Shown here: positions 1 through 7,964 of the stretch, piece by piece
Layout: the number at the start of each line of letters is the position of its first letter
How positions within the stretch are numbered: position 1 is the first letter of the stretch
NCBI GenBank assembly: GCA_964345925.1
Contig: CAYFSP010000003.1
Coordinates: 46,952 to 110,951 of the forward strand
Direction of reading: 5' to 3'
Origin: Miniphocaeibacter sp964345925
Lineage (GTDB): Bacteria > Bacillota > Clostridia > Tissierellales > Peptoniphilaceae
Length of the DNA: 64,000 nucleotides
The notes under the pieces: model-generated
The model's database searches: none
What the model saw: the letters and a program-made list of their open reading frames with translations, nothing else
Told to the model about the DNA's origin: nothing
Translations under genes and position numbers: made by a program

Positions 1-802
1 ATTCGTTATCAGCAGCTTTTTTAACCGCTTCATTTATTTCTTCTTTTGTAACATTTTTATCTAATTCTACTGTAACATCTGTTAAAGAAACTGTTGGGGT
101 TGGAACTCTAACAGCGTATCCGTTTAATTTACCTTCTAATTGTGGTAAAACCAACGCTACAGCTTTAGCAGCACCAGTTGTTGTTGGAACCATACTCAAT
201 GCAGCAGCTCTAGCTCTTCTTATATCAGAATGTTTATTGTCATGTAAGTTTTGATCACCTGTATAAGCATGAATAGTTGTCATTAAACCTCTTTTTATTC
301 CGAAATTATCATCGATAACCTTAGCTAATGGAGCTAAACAGTTAGTAGTACATGAAGCATTAGAAATTATATTATCATTAGCTGGGTCGTATGACTCTTC
401 ATTTACACCCATAACAATTGTTTTAATTCCTGATCCTGGAGCAGTTAAAATAACTTTTTTAGCACCTGCTTCAATATGTTTTCCTAATCCTGCTTCATCT
501 TTGAATGCGCCTGTTGAGTCAATAACTAATTCAACACCTAATTCCTTCCAAGGTAAATTTGCTGGATCTCTATCATTTACAATTTTAACAGTCTTGCCAT
601 TGATTATAAAAGCATCTTCTGTAGTTTCAATAGTACCATTGAATTTTCCATATAGAGAATCATATTTAAATAAATGCGCCATTGTCTCTAATTTAGGACT
701 AAAATTAATAGCTACTAACTCTAAATCTTTTTCTTCTCTTTCAAAAATTTGTCTAACAACATCTCTACCAATTCTACCAAATCCGTTTACTGCAACTTTC
801 AT
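1..802 (-). CDS. gap: Glyceraldehyde-3-phosphate dehydrogenase, 3' end beyond the window
   Basis: Glycolytic phosphorylating GAPDH of the cytoplasm. The N-terminal Rossmann motif NGFGRIGR (residues 6-13) and the active-site segment SNASCTTNC with the catalytic cysteine are clear, followed by the usual HAYTGDQ and RRARAAA stretches. The ATG at 802-800 has an AGGAGG ribosome site just upstream, 18 bases after the cggR stop, so it is co-transcribed with cggR. The last quarter of the protein lies beyond position 1. Odd point: after VAIN (residues 30-33) the sequence continues FSPKLET, so the acidic residue that normally follows Asn and holds the NAD ribose is replaced by Phe34. Confidence 0.96.
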   Translation of the reverse strand, partial: MKVAVNGFGRIGRDVVRQIFEREEKDLELVAINFSPKLETMAHLFKYDSLYGKFNGTIETTEDAFIINGKTVKIVNDRDPANLPWKELGVELVIDSTGAFKDEAGLGKHIEAGAKKVILTAPGSGIKTIVMGVNEESYDPANDNIISNASCTTNCLAPLAKVIDDNFGIKRGLMTTIHAYTGDQNLHDNKHSDIRRARAAALSMVPTTTGAAKAVALVLPQLEGKLNGYAVRVPTPTVSLTDVTVELDKNVTKEEINEAVKKAADNE

Positions 803-820
803 TAAATTCCTCCTCGAATT

Positions 821-1837
821 TTAATCTAAAAATTTATTTATATTTTTAGCACATTCTTCCGTTATTATAAGAGTTAAATCTTTTCTAATAGAAGAAATCG
901 CTATTATTGCTTTTTCTTTGTAATCATCACCAGCTATAACTATAGCATTTTTAACATTTAAAAATTGATCCAACGACATGCCTATTGACTTTGCTTTTAA
1001 GACTATATTTCCATTAATATCAAAATAATTTCCAAAAGCTTCAGCAACAGCGTCATTTTCTTTTAACAGATTCATTTTCTCATCGGATAACAATCTTCTA
1101 TTGCCCATTTTTATTGCATCACCAACTCCAAGTACTAGTAAATCTAAATGATTTATCATTTCTAAAGTATTCTGTACCTCGGGAAGTTTGGAGATATCCT
1201 TTAAATTATCTAAATCAAAATTATCTGGCAAGTAGAAATTAGAATATTTTGAGTTTAGTTTTTCCGCTAATTTTATAGCCAATATATTGGCCTGATTGTC
1301 TATTGTACCTACTAGGCTTCCCCTAACTGGTACAATTGTTATATTATCATATTTTTTATTTGTGTTTATAGCTCTAATGAATTCACCAACTGTTGAACCA
1401 CCGGTAATACCAATTAACATATTATTTTCGATATTGTCCAAGAAAAAATTTCCAGCTATCTTGGATAGATGTACCTTTCCGTTTACTTCATGTATGCTAC
1501 CTGAAGAAATTATTACCTTTTCAATACCAAGTTTTTCCTCTGTAATTCTGGCTAAATCTTCATAACGATTTAGTTTAGTTATAAATACTTCAGCTTCCTC
1601 TAATATTTTAATACCTTCTTCAGTAATGTTCATACCCGTTTGTTCAATTTTTATTAAACTCATTTGAAATAATTTTTCTGTTTCATTTCTAATCAATCTT
1701 TCATTTAAATTTAATATTGTTGATAACTTTCTTCTGCCTATATTATTATTTGTATAAATTTGATTTAATATATTATACCTTTGTATAATTTTAATTTTAT
1801 AATCTGGGTATAATACGCTTATTATATTTTCATCCAT
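821..1837 (-). CDS. cggR: CggR-like central glycolytic genes repressor (SorC/DeoR type)
   Basis: Repressor of the gap operon in Firmicutes, which senses fructose-1,6-bisphosphate through a sugar-isomerase-like domain. The N-terminal 90 residues form a winged-helix DNA-binding region; the effector domain contains ITGGSTVGEF and a late IVIAGDDYKEKAI segment. I place the start at the ATG at 1837 (338 aa) because GAGTGGTG lies just before it; an in-frame GTG at 1846 would add three residues. A perfect palindromic operator lies immediately upstream and gap is immediately downstream, the classic autoregulated cggR-gap arrangement. Function is inferred from family and context. Confidence 0.9.
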   Translation of the reverse strand: MDENIISVLYPDYKIKIIQRYNILNQIYTNNNIGRRKLSTILNLNERLIRNETEKLFQMSLIKIEQTGMNITEEGIKILEEAEVFITKLNRYEDLARITEEKLGIEKVIISSGSIHEVNGKVHLSKIAGNFFLDNIENNMLIGITGGSTVGEFIRAINTNKKYDNITIVPVRGSLVGTIDNQANILAIKLAEKLNSKYSNFYLPDNFDLDNLKDISKLPEVQNTLEMINHLDLLVLGVGDAIKMGNRRLLSDEKMNLLKENDAVAEAFGNYFDINGNIVLKAKSIGMSLDQFLNVKNAIVIAGDDYKEKAIIAISSIRKDLTLIITEECAKNINKFLD

Positions 1838-1851
1838 AGTCACCACTCATT

Positions 1852-1869
1852 TTGTCCCTATAGGGACAA
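1852..1869. promoter_or_regulatory. Palindromic CggR operator
   Basis: A perfect 18-base inverted repeat, TTGTCCCTATAGGGACAA, lies between the -10 box and the cggR ribosome site. Its GTCC/GGAC core matches the half-site known for CggR operators. A repressor bound here would block the cggR-gap promoter. Confidence 0.8.
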
Positions 1870-1883
1870 TATTGTTTAACTAA

Positions 1884-1912
1884 ATATTACTACAAATGGA
1901 AAATAAAAGCAA
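1884..1912 (-). promoter_or_regulatory. cggR-gap sigma-A promoter
   Basis: Reading the minus strand: TTGCTT (1912-1907), a 17-base spacer, then TAATAT (1889-1884). The operator begins 14 bases after the -10 box, so the start of transcription would lie at or just before it. Confidence 0.65.
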
Positions 1913-1942
1913 CAAAAAACCAAGTTTTTTTAAACTTGGTTA
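1911..1942 (-). terminator. Terminator after trmL
   Basis: Inverted repeat AACCAAGTTT / AAACTTGGTT (1918-1927 and 1932-1941), followed on the minus strand by a run of T. It overlaps the trmL stop codon and abuts the -35 box of the cggR promoter. Confidence 0.85.
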
Positions 1943-2404
1943 TATTAAATCAAAAAAGTTATTTTGCCTTAAAGCTTCAAATAATATTATATTTGCTGAA
2001 TTTGAAAGATTAAGAGACCTTTTTAACTTTGAAATCATTGGAATTTTTATACATCTGTCCTTATTTTCCTTTAATATACCCTCAGGAATTCCAGCTGATT
2101 CCTTTCCGAAAACTATATAATCTCCATCTTTAAATTCTACTTGAGAATATAGTTTGTTGGATTTAGTAGTTGCATAATAAATATTTGCATGAGAGTTTTT
2201 ACTCAAAAAATCTGAATAATCATCATATATTTCTACATTTACATCCTTCCAATAATCAAGTCCTGTTCTTCTCAATGTTTTATCATCCATATTGAATTTA
2301 AATGGTCTTATAAGATGTAGTTTTGAATTTGTTAGCAGACATGTTCTGCCAATATTTCCAGTATTAGCTGGTTTTTCAGGTTCTAATAATACTATATTAA
2401 ACAT
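1940..2404 (-). CDS. trmL: tRNA (cytidine/uridine-2'-O-)-methyltransferase TrmL
   Basis: SPOUT-class enzyme that 2'-O-methylates the wobble base of tRNA-Leu using S-adenosylmethionine. At 154 aa it has the usual length of the compact family. Landmarks are LEPEKPANTGNIGRTC (residues 7-22), VFGKESAGIPEGIL (98-111) and LNLSNSANI (131-139), which build the C-terminal trefoil knot and cofactor site. It is the last gene of nfo-nth-trmL, 15 bases after nth, and ends in its own terminator. Confidence 0.93.
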   Translation of the reverse strand: MFNIVLLEPEKPANTGNIGRTCLLTNSKLHLIRPFKFNMDDKTLRRTGLDYWKDVNVEIYDDYSDFLSKNSHANIYYATTKSNKLYSQVEFKDGDYIVFGKESAGIPEGILKENKDRCIKIPMISKLKRSLNLSNSANIILFEALRQNNFFDLI

Positions 2405-2419
2405 AAATTCTCCTGTTAA

Positions 2420-3061
2420 TTAAGATTTTTTATAATAGAAGCAATAATCCTTCACACTACAAATTTCACATAGAGGCTTTCTGGCTTTACAAACCCTTCT
2501 ACCATGAAATATTATTACATGATGGCTTTTACTCCATCTTTCCTTTTTTATTCTCCGACGTAATTGTTTTTCAGTTTTTTCTACAGTATCTGCATTTGCA
2601 ATACCTATTCTATTGGATACTCTAAAAACATGGGTGTCAACAGCTATACCAGGAATATCAAAAGCATTTGATAATACTACGTTGGCTGTCTTTCTACCAA
2701 CTCCTGGAAGTTCAACTAATTTTTCCATTGTATTAGGAACTTTAGAATTGTATTCTTCTGTTAATATTTTACAAGTGCTTAAAATATTCTTACTCTTGGT
2801 TTTATAGAAACCACAGCTTTTTATTTTAATACCTAATTGTGTAGTACTCAAAGTTAAAAATGATTCAGGTGTATTATATTCTTTAAAAAGCACATCTGTA
2901 GTTTTATTTACTTGAACGTCAGTACATTGAGCAGATAGAATAGTAGCTATTAACAATTCAAAAGGAGTAGTAAAATTTAGCTCAGCTTTTGCATCAGGAT
3001 AGTCGTTTTCTAATAAATCTAAAACTTCCTCAATTTTTGCCATGGTTAAATGTTTACTCAT
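2420..3061 (-). CDS. nth: Endonuclease III (DNA glycosylase/AP lyase)
   Basis: Base-excision repair enzyme that removes oxidised pyrimidines and nicks at abasic sites. The helix-hairpin-helix LPGVGRKTANVV (118-129) contains catalytic Lys124, and VDTHVFR supplies Asp142. Four cysteines at 191, 198, 201 and 207 (C-x6-C-x2-C-x5-C) bind the 4Fe-4S cluster. Length 213 aa is typical. It is one base from nfo, so the two AP-site enzymes are co-expressed. Confidence 0.97.
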   Translation of the reverse strand: MSKHLTMAKIEEVLDLLENDYPDAKAELNFTTPFELLIATILSAQCTDVQVNKTTDVLFKEYNTPESFLTLSTTQLGIKIKSCGFYKTKSKNILSTCKILTEEYNSKVPNTMEKLVELPGVGRKTANVVLSNAFDIPGIAVDTHVFRVSNRIGIANADTVEKTEKQLRRRIKKERWSKSHHVIIFHGRRVCKARKPLCEICSVKDYCFYYKKS

Positions 3062-3062
3062 A

Positions 3063-3887
3063 TTACCCCCTTAGTCTATTTAAAAGTTTAATTTCTTCAG
3101 CATATTCTTCAAATGTATTAGGAGTTTCCAATATCATTGGCAAGTCTTTAAATCCATTAAAGTTAATCACCTTTTCAAATGTACTAAGTCCTAGGCTGCC
3201 TTTTCCAATTTTTTCATGTCTATCCTTCTTTGAAGCAAAATCTGTTTTGCTATCATTTAAATGAAGAACTTTAACCTTATCAATGCCAATTATATTATCA
3301 AAATTTTCGATTACCTTGTCAAAACTTTCTTTTATATTATATCCTGCACTAAATACATGACAAGTATCAAAGCATATTCCGATATTTTTGTAATCTACAT
3401 TATCCATTATTAATTTTAATTGTTCAAAAGTATAGCCTAATTCTGTACCTTTTCCAGACATAGTTTCTAAACACAGATTAAAATCATATTTATTATCCAA
3501 TATTTTATTTAATGATTCTATAATATACTTTAACCCTAATTCTTCACCATTTGAAACATGAGATCCAGGATGAAATACATAATTTTTAATTCCCAATCGG
3601 GAAATTCTATTGAAATCATCCATCATTAATTCTTCACTATTCTTGCGTACATCATCCTTAGAAGATGCTAAGTTCATTGTATAAGAACCATGACAGACTA
3701 TTTCCTCAAATTCATTTTTTTTACGATTTTCTTTAAATAAAGATATTTCATCATCTGAAATTTCTCTCGCCTTTGCACCTCTGGGATTTCTAGGAAAAAA
3801 TTGAAATATATTACCATTATATTTTATAGATTCCTCTATTGCATTAGAGAATCCTTTACTTGTTGAAACGTGGAAACCTATTTTCAT
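3063..3887 (-). CDS. nfo: Endonuclease IV (AP endonuclease)
   Basis: Zinc-dependent AP endonuclease with a TIM-barrel fold, 274 aa, the usual length. Visible metal-site segments are GFHVSTSKG near the N-terminus, YVFHPGSHV, CLETMSGKG, GICFDTCHVFSAG, VLHLNDSK and ILETPN. It is first in the nfo-nth-trmL operon and is divergent from the rodA-like gene; the ATG follows AGAGGTG. Confidence 0.97.
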   Translation of the reverse strand: MKIGFHVSTSKGFSNAIEESIKYNGNIFQFFPRNPRGAKAREISDDEISLFKENRKKNEFEEIVCHGSYTMNLASSKDDVRKNSEELMMDDFNRISRLGIKNYVFHPGSHVSNGEELGLKYIIESLNKILDNKYDFNLCLETMSGKGTELGYTFEQLKLIMDNVDYKNIGICFDTCHVFSAGYNIKESFDKVIENFDNIIGIDKVKVLHLNDSKTDFASKKDRHEKIGKGSLGLSTFEKVINFNGFKDLPMILETPNTFEEYAEEIKLLNRLRG

Positions 3888-3903
3888 AATTCACCTCTGC
3901 ACA

Positions 3904-3912
3904 ATTATAACA
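3904..3912 (-). promoter_or_regulatory. Extended -10 promoter of nfo-nth-trmL
   Basis: On the minus strand TGTTATAAT gives a TATAAT box (3909-3904) with an upstream TG. I see no good -35 box. It lies about 20 bases before the nfo start. Confidence 0.5.
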
Positions 3913-3916
3913 TAAA

Positions 3917-3947
3917 TTAACATCTATATATTTATCTATGATATAAT
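3917..3947 (+). promoter_or_regulatory. Promoter of rodA-like gene and luxS
   Basis: TATAAT at 3942-3947 preceded by TGA (extended -10). TTAACA at 3917-3922 is a possible -35 box, with a long 19-base spacer. AGGTGA just before the ATG at 3965 is the ribosome site. Confidence 0.55.
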
Positions 3948-3964
3948 ATTTCGCAGGTGATAAA

Positions 3965-5071
3965 ATGTTTAATCTAAGAAAAAAAAATTTAGGGAAACTT
4001 GATAAAAAAGTGGTTTTAATATTGGTTACACTTTTAATATTTGGACTTGTTGTTCTATACAGTGCAACAAAAAGTCTCCCTAATAAAAATATTATTGGTC
4101 AAGTTATTTCCACTATACTTGGAATAATTGCTATTGTGATAATTCTATTAATAGATACTGACTTTATAAAAAGAATATATATGCATATTTACATTGTATG
4201 TATACTTTTACTTATTATGGTATTGATATTTGGAACAGGTAAAGAACAATGGGGATCAAATAGTTGGATAGTTCTTGGACCAATTAGATTTCAACCAGCG
4301 GAAATAGTTAAAATCGGCTTTATTATTTCGTTTTCTAGATATATTGAAATAAATATAAAAAATATTAATATGCCTAAGGTCTTATTAAAGGTTTTAATAT
4401 TTGCATTAATACCTATAGGGTTAATATTGCTACAGCCTGATGCAGGTACAGCTATGGTATTTATGTTCATTGTCATAATTATGCTATATTCTGCAGGTGT
4501 TAAGTTAAAATATTTTTTCATGGCTCTAGGAGCGGGAATTCTTTCACTGCCATTTATTTATATGTCTTTAAAAGATTTTCAGAAGAAGAGAATTTTAACA
4601 TTTTTAAATCCAGAACACGATACATCTGATGCGAGCTATCAAGCTATACAGGGAAAAATTGCCATTGGGTCAGGAAAGTTCTTTGGCAAAGGGTTCTTAC
4701 AAGGATCTCAAAGCCAATATAATTTTATTCCTGAAAAACAAACTGATTATATATTTCCAGTATTAGTAGAGGAATTTGGATTTTTAGGTGGTGGAATTGT
4801 TATAGCTTTATATGGAGGCCTCTTATACAGATTTGTTGTACTGGCTAAAAATTGCACTCAAGAATTTTCAAAATTGATAATTATGGGATTATCTGCAATG
4901 TTTTTATTTCATATATTTGAAAATATTGGAATGACTTTAGGGATTATGCCAGTAACTGGTATTCCATTACCATTTTTTAGTTATGGAGGTACATTTCAAT
5001 TGATCAATTTAATTTCTGTTGGAATAATACTCTCTGTTTCAATTCAGAAAGATGCGCTTTCCTTTGAATAA
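3965..5071 (+). CDS. rodA: RodA/FtsW-family peptidoglycan glycosyltransferase (SEDS)
   Basis: Polytopic membrane enzyme that polymerises lipid II together with a class B penicillin-binding protein. 368 aa with about ten hydrophobic segments. SEDS landmarks: GSNSWIVLGPIRFQPAEIVK, LLQPDAGTAMV, the large external loop containing AIGSGKFFGKGF and FIPEKQTDYIFPV, and the C-terminal GMTLGIMPVTGIPLPFFSYGG. Length and sequence fit RodA better than FtsW, but the two are hard to separate by eye. With luxS it forms the only plus-strand transcription unit here. Confidence 0.88.
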   Translation: MFNLRKKNLGKLDKKVVLILVTLLIFGLVVLYSATKSLPNKNIIGQVISTILGIIAIVIILLIDTDFIKRIYMHIYIVCILLLIMVLIFGTGKEQWGSNSWIVLGPIRFQPAEIVKIGFIISFSRYIEINIKNINMPKVLLKVLIFALIPIGLILLQPDAGTAMVFMFIVIIMLYSAGVKLKYFFMALGAGILSLPFIYMSLKDFQKKRILTFLNPEHDTSDASYQAIQGKIAIGSGKFFGKGFLQGSQSQYNFIPEKQTDYIFPVLVEEFGFLGGGIVIALYGGLLYRFVVLAKNCTQEFSKLIIMGLSAMFLFHIFENIGMTLGIMPVTGIPLPFFSYGGTFQLINLISVGIILSVSIQKDALSFE

Positions 5072-5091
5072 AATATTAGAAAGGATTATTT

Positions 5092-5571
5092 ATGAAAAAA
5101 ATAGATAGCTTCAATGTAAATCATTTAGATTTATTACCAGGTATATATATATCAAGAAAAGACTATATCAATAAGGATTGTTTAACGACATTTGATATTA
5201 GAATTACGGAACCAAACAAGGAACCTGTTATGAATACAGCTGAAATTCATACAATAGAACATTTAGCTGCTACATTTTTAAGAAATCATGAAGACTTTGG
5301 AGATAAAACCATATATTTTGGCCCTATGGGATGTCGTACGGGTTTTTATTTAATACTATTAGGAGAATATGAACCAAGAGATATTTTAGATTTACTAAGG
5401 GAGATGTTTAGTTTTATTATAGAATTCAATGATAATATACCTGGTGCAAATGCAAAAGATTGTGGTAATTATTTAGATATGAACTTACCAATGGCAAAAT
5501 TTATATCTAATAAATTTATTACAAATATTTTAAACAATATAACTGAAAAAAATTTAAGCTATCCTGATTAG
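5092..5571 (+). CDS. luxS: S-ribosylhomocysteine lyase LuxS
   Basis: Cleaves S-ribosylhomocysteine to homocysteine and DPD, the precursor of autoinducer-2. Metal ligands are His53 and His57 in HTIEHL and Cys124 in AKDCGNY; active-site Cys81 lies in GCRTGFY. At 159 aa it is full length. It is 20 bases downstream of the rodA-like gene with an AGAAAGGA ribosome site. The coupling with a wall-synthesis gene is probably incidental. Confidence 0.97.
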   Translation: MKKIDSFNVNHLDLLPGIYISRKDYINKDCLTTFDIRITEPNKEPVMNTAEIHTIEHLAATFLRNHEDFGDKTIYFGPMGCRTGFYLILLGEYEPRDILDLLREMFSFIIEFNDNIPGANAKDCGNYLDMNLPMAKFISNKFITNILNNITEKNLSYPD

Positions 5572-5588
5572 GATAGCTTAAATTTTTT
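5551..5588. terminator. Bidirectional terminator between luxS and ppiB
   Basis: Perfect 14-base inverted repeat (5551-5564 and 5571-5584) with a six-base loop. A T-run follows on the plus side, and an A-run precedes it that serves the minus strand. It overlaps the luxS stop and ends at the ppiB stop, so it serves both converging units. Confidence 0.9.
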
Positions 5589-6183
5589 ATAATAAATCAA
5601 TATTCAATATTTTTATTTCTTCAACTGGTTTATCATTTGGACCAACCTTTGAATTTGCAATTTTATCTACAATATCCATACCGTCATATACATGTCCAAA
5701 AACCGTGTGTTTAAAGTCTAACCAAAAGGTTCCACCATATTTTTCATATGCATCTACTACTTCTTCTGGATACCCATTGTCTTCACCCATATTTCTCATT
5801 TGGTCTAGGTAATTTTCTTCTGTATCAGATTTTTGTACTATAAAAAATTGGCTGCCATTTGTTCCTGGTCCAGCATTTGCCATTGAAACTGCTCCTTTGA
5901 AATTTCTATAACCAATGTCGAACTCATCCTTAAAAGGTTTGTTCCAAATACTATTTCCACCCATACCCGTTCCTTCAGGATCACCTGTTTGAATCATAAA
6001 GTCCTTTATGACTCTGTGAAATATAATACCGTCATAATAACCTTTTTTAGATAATTCTAAAAAATTTTCAACAGCCAAAGGTGCAACATTAGGAAATAGC
6101 TTTATTTTAATAGTACCTTTATTAGTATTTATATTTGCTAAAACATCTGTATTCTTTATTTCTTCAAATTGATGTAAACTCAT
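5587..6183 (-). CDS. ppiB: Cyclophilin-type peptidyl-prolyl cis-trans isomerase
   Basis: Protein-folding catalyst, probably cytoplasmic because no signal peptide is seen. The 198-aa protein has the cyclophilin signature GIIFHRVIKDFMIQTGDP, with the catalytic Arg, followed by GSQFFIV and a late HTVFGHVYDGMDIVD. An insertion around LDQMRNMGEDNGYPEE is longer than in minimal cyclophilins. It is last in the comEA-selD-response regulator-ppiB run, directly abutting the regulator. Confidence 0.93.
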   Translation of the reverse strand: MSLHQFEEIKNTDVLANINTNKGTIKIKLFPNVAPLAVENFLELSKKGYYDGIIFHRVIKDFMIQTGDPEGTGMGGNSIWNKPFKDEFDIGYRNFKGAVSMANAGPGTNGSQFFIVQKSDTEENYLDQMRNMGEDNGYPEEVVDAYEKYGGTFWLDFKHTVFGHVYDGMDIVDKIANSKVGPNDKPVEEIKILNIDLL

Positions 6184-6900
6184 TTAAACTCCCTCATCTT
6201 CCAAAGTACCAAAGTAGTATCCTTTACCCCACTTTGTCTTAATAATCAAACCTTCATTATCAAATATTTTTTCTCTAAGTCTTTTAATATGAACATCAAC
6301 AGTTCTTAAATGACCTTCATAATTTTCATCCCAAATTTCCTTGGCTAAATCAATTCGAGAAAAAACCCTGCCGGCATTTGATACTAAAATATATAATAAA
6401 TCGAATTCTTTTCCTGTTAAATCAGTATCTTCACCTTTTAGACTTACTTTTCTACCTACTATATTAAATTCAAAATCTCCAAAAGTGATGATATTTTCTT
6501 TATCTGTATCTACATTGCTATCTTCATTAAATTTTATTACACGTCTAATAACAGCTCGTATACGTGCTTTTAATTCTAAAATATTAAATGGATATACAAT
6601 AAAGTCATCAGCTCCATATTCTAAAGCAAGTACTTTTTGAATATCATCATTAACATCCGTAACGAATATTGTAGGAATATCCTTTATTTCATTTAATTTC
6701 TTTTTTAGATCAAGTCCTGTACCATCACTATAATTCATATCTATTAAAATAATATCATAATCATTGTTAGTAACTTTTTCAATAGAATCAGCTATTGTAT
6801 CAGTATTGCTAATTATATAGTTAGGGTCATCAGAAAAATTATATAATATTTCATTTTTATAATTTGACTCTGGAAAAGATAATAAAATTTTTAGTTCCAT
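6184..6900 (-). CDS. OmpR-family response regulator with atypical receiver
   Basis: 238 aa with an N-terminal receiver and a C-terminal winged helix (TGKEFDLLYILVSNAGRV ... RTVDVHIKRLREKI). The phospho-acceptor aspartate is probably Asp54 in LIDMNYSDGTG. However, the acidic pair normally near residues 9-10 reads Phe-Pro (LLSFPE), and the conserved lysine before the beta5 Pro is Tyr103 (FIVYPF). Those residues bind Mg2+ and the phosphoryl group, so ordinary phosphorylation is doubtful. No histidine kinase lies nearby. The DNA-binding half looks intact. Targets unknown. Confidence 0.85.
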   Translation of the reverse strand: MELKILLSFPESNYKNEILYNFSDDPNYIISNTDTIADSIEKVTNNDYDIILIDMNYSDGTGLDLKKKLNEIKDIPTIFVTDVNDDIQKVLALEYGADDFIVYPFNILELKARIRAVIRRVIKFNEDSNVDTDKENIITFGDFEFNIVGRKVSLKGEDTDLTGKEFDLLYILVSNAGRVFSRIDLAKEIWDENYEGHLRTVDVHIKRLREKIFDNEGLIIKTKWGKGYYFGTLEDEGV

Positions 6901-6920
6901 TTAACACCTCATTATATATA

Positions 6921-7952
6921 TTACTTTAAAAATATATATTTTTCATCAAATAATTTAACACTTCCTATTATATTTGAACTTATACCCTTACTATTAAGCT
7001 GATTATTTAACTTTACAGCTTCTTTCTCCGGAAGACTAAATAGAAGTCCACCTGAGGTTTGAGGATCGAAAATAATATCAGAAAAGTCATCATTAATTAA
7101 ATATTTTATATTATCGCCAACAAATTCTTTATTATTATACGTTCCTTCTGGAATTAAACCAAAATTAAAGAATTCCTTTACACCATCAATAATAGGAATA
7201 TCATTGAAAAATAAATCTACAGTACAATTACTGCCTGAAGCCATTTCATAAATATGGCCTCCTAGTCCAAATCCTGTTATATCAGTGCAACTATTTATAT
7301 TAAATGCTTCTGCTTCTATTTTAGCATACTTATTCAAAGTTGCCATAATCTCTATTACAGAAGATTGCATTTCGTAATCAACGATTCCACCTTTAATGGC
7401 AGTAGTTATAACACCAGTTCCTATTGGCTTTGTTAGGACTAGACTATCACCAGGTTTTAAATTAGAATTAGTCCATACTTTACTAGGGTTTACAAAACCT
7501 GTAACGGATAAGCCGTATTTTGGTTCATCATCCTGTACTGTATGACCACCAACGAGAGTACACCCTGCTTCGTTGACCTTATCAAAACCACCTTTTAAAA
7601 TTTCTCCTAAAATAGATGGATCTAAACAGTTGGGAAAACAGACTATATTCATAGCCACTTTAGGATCTCCCCCCATTGCATATACATCGGATAAGGAATT
7701 TGCAGCAGCTATTCTACCAAAATCCGTAGGATTATCTACAATTGGAGTGAAAAAATCCAAGGTTTCGATTAGAGCTAAGTCATCATTTATTTTATAGACA
7801 GCAGCATCGTCTGATGTTTCCAGTCCAACTATTAAATTATCGTCATTGCTCTTTGGTAAATTACACAAGACCTGTGTAAGGACATCTGGTCCGAATTTAG
7901 CCGCTCAACCAGAAGTTTTTGCATAATTTGTTAATAATATTTTTTTAGTCAT
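6921..7952 (-). CDS. selD: Selenide, water dikinase SelD, itself a selenoprotein (in-frame UGA)
   Basis: Makes selenophosphate from selenide and ATP, for selenocysteine and for other selenium uses. The reading frame begins at the ATG at 7952 (MTKKILLTNYAKTSG) and meets UGA at 7907-7905 exactly where the family has its catalytic Cys/Sec; it continues AAKFGPDV, keeping the conserved Lys19. Counting UGA as Sec16, the product is 343 aa. Downstream are LETSDDAAVY, DFFTPIVDNP, VGGHTVQDDEP, DITGFGLGGH and DPQTSGGLL, all typical of SelD. A gene caller ignoring Sec would start at a TTG around 7868 and lose the active site. It lies 12 bases after comEA. Confidence 0.96.
7880..7907 (-). promoter_or_regulatory. 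UGA(Sec) codon and candidate bacterial SECIS hairpin
   Basis: The UGA at 7907-7905 is followed 12 bases later by the small hairpin GGAC-CAGAU-GUCC (7892-7880). Its apical loop is about 16 bases after the UGA, within the range used by bacterial SECIS elements recognised by SelB. The stem is short and clostridial SECIS consensus is loose, so the exact fold is an inference. Confidence 0.55.
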
Positions 7953-7964
7953 AAATCTCCTTAA

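Noticed and set aside
6921..7868. selD starting at an internal TTG near 7868
   Set aside because: That start removes the N-terminal active site. The frame continues upstream through UGA at the exact Sec position to an ATG at 7952.
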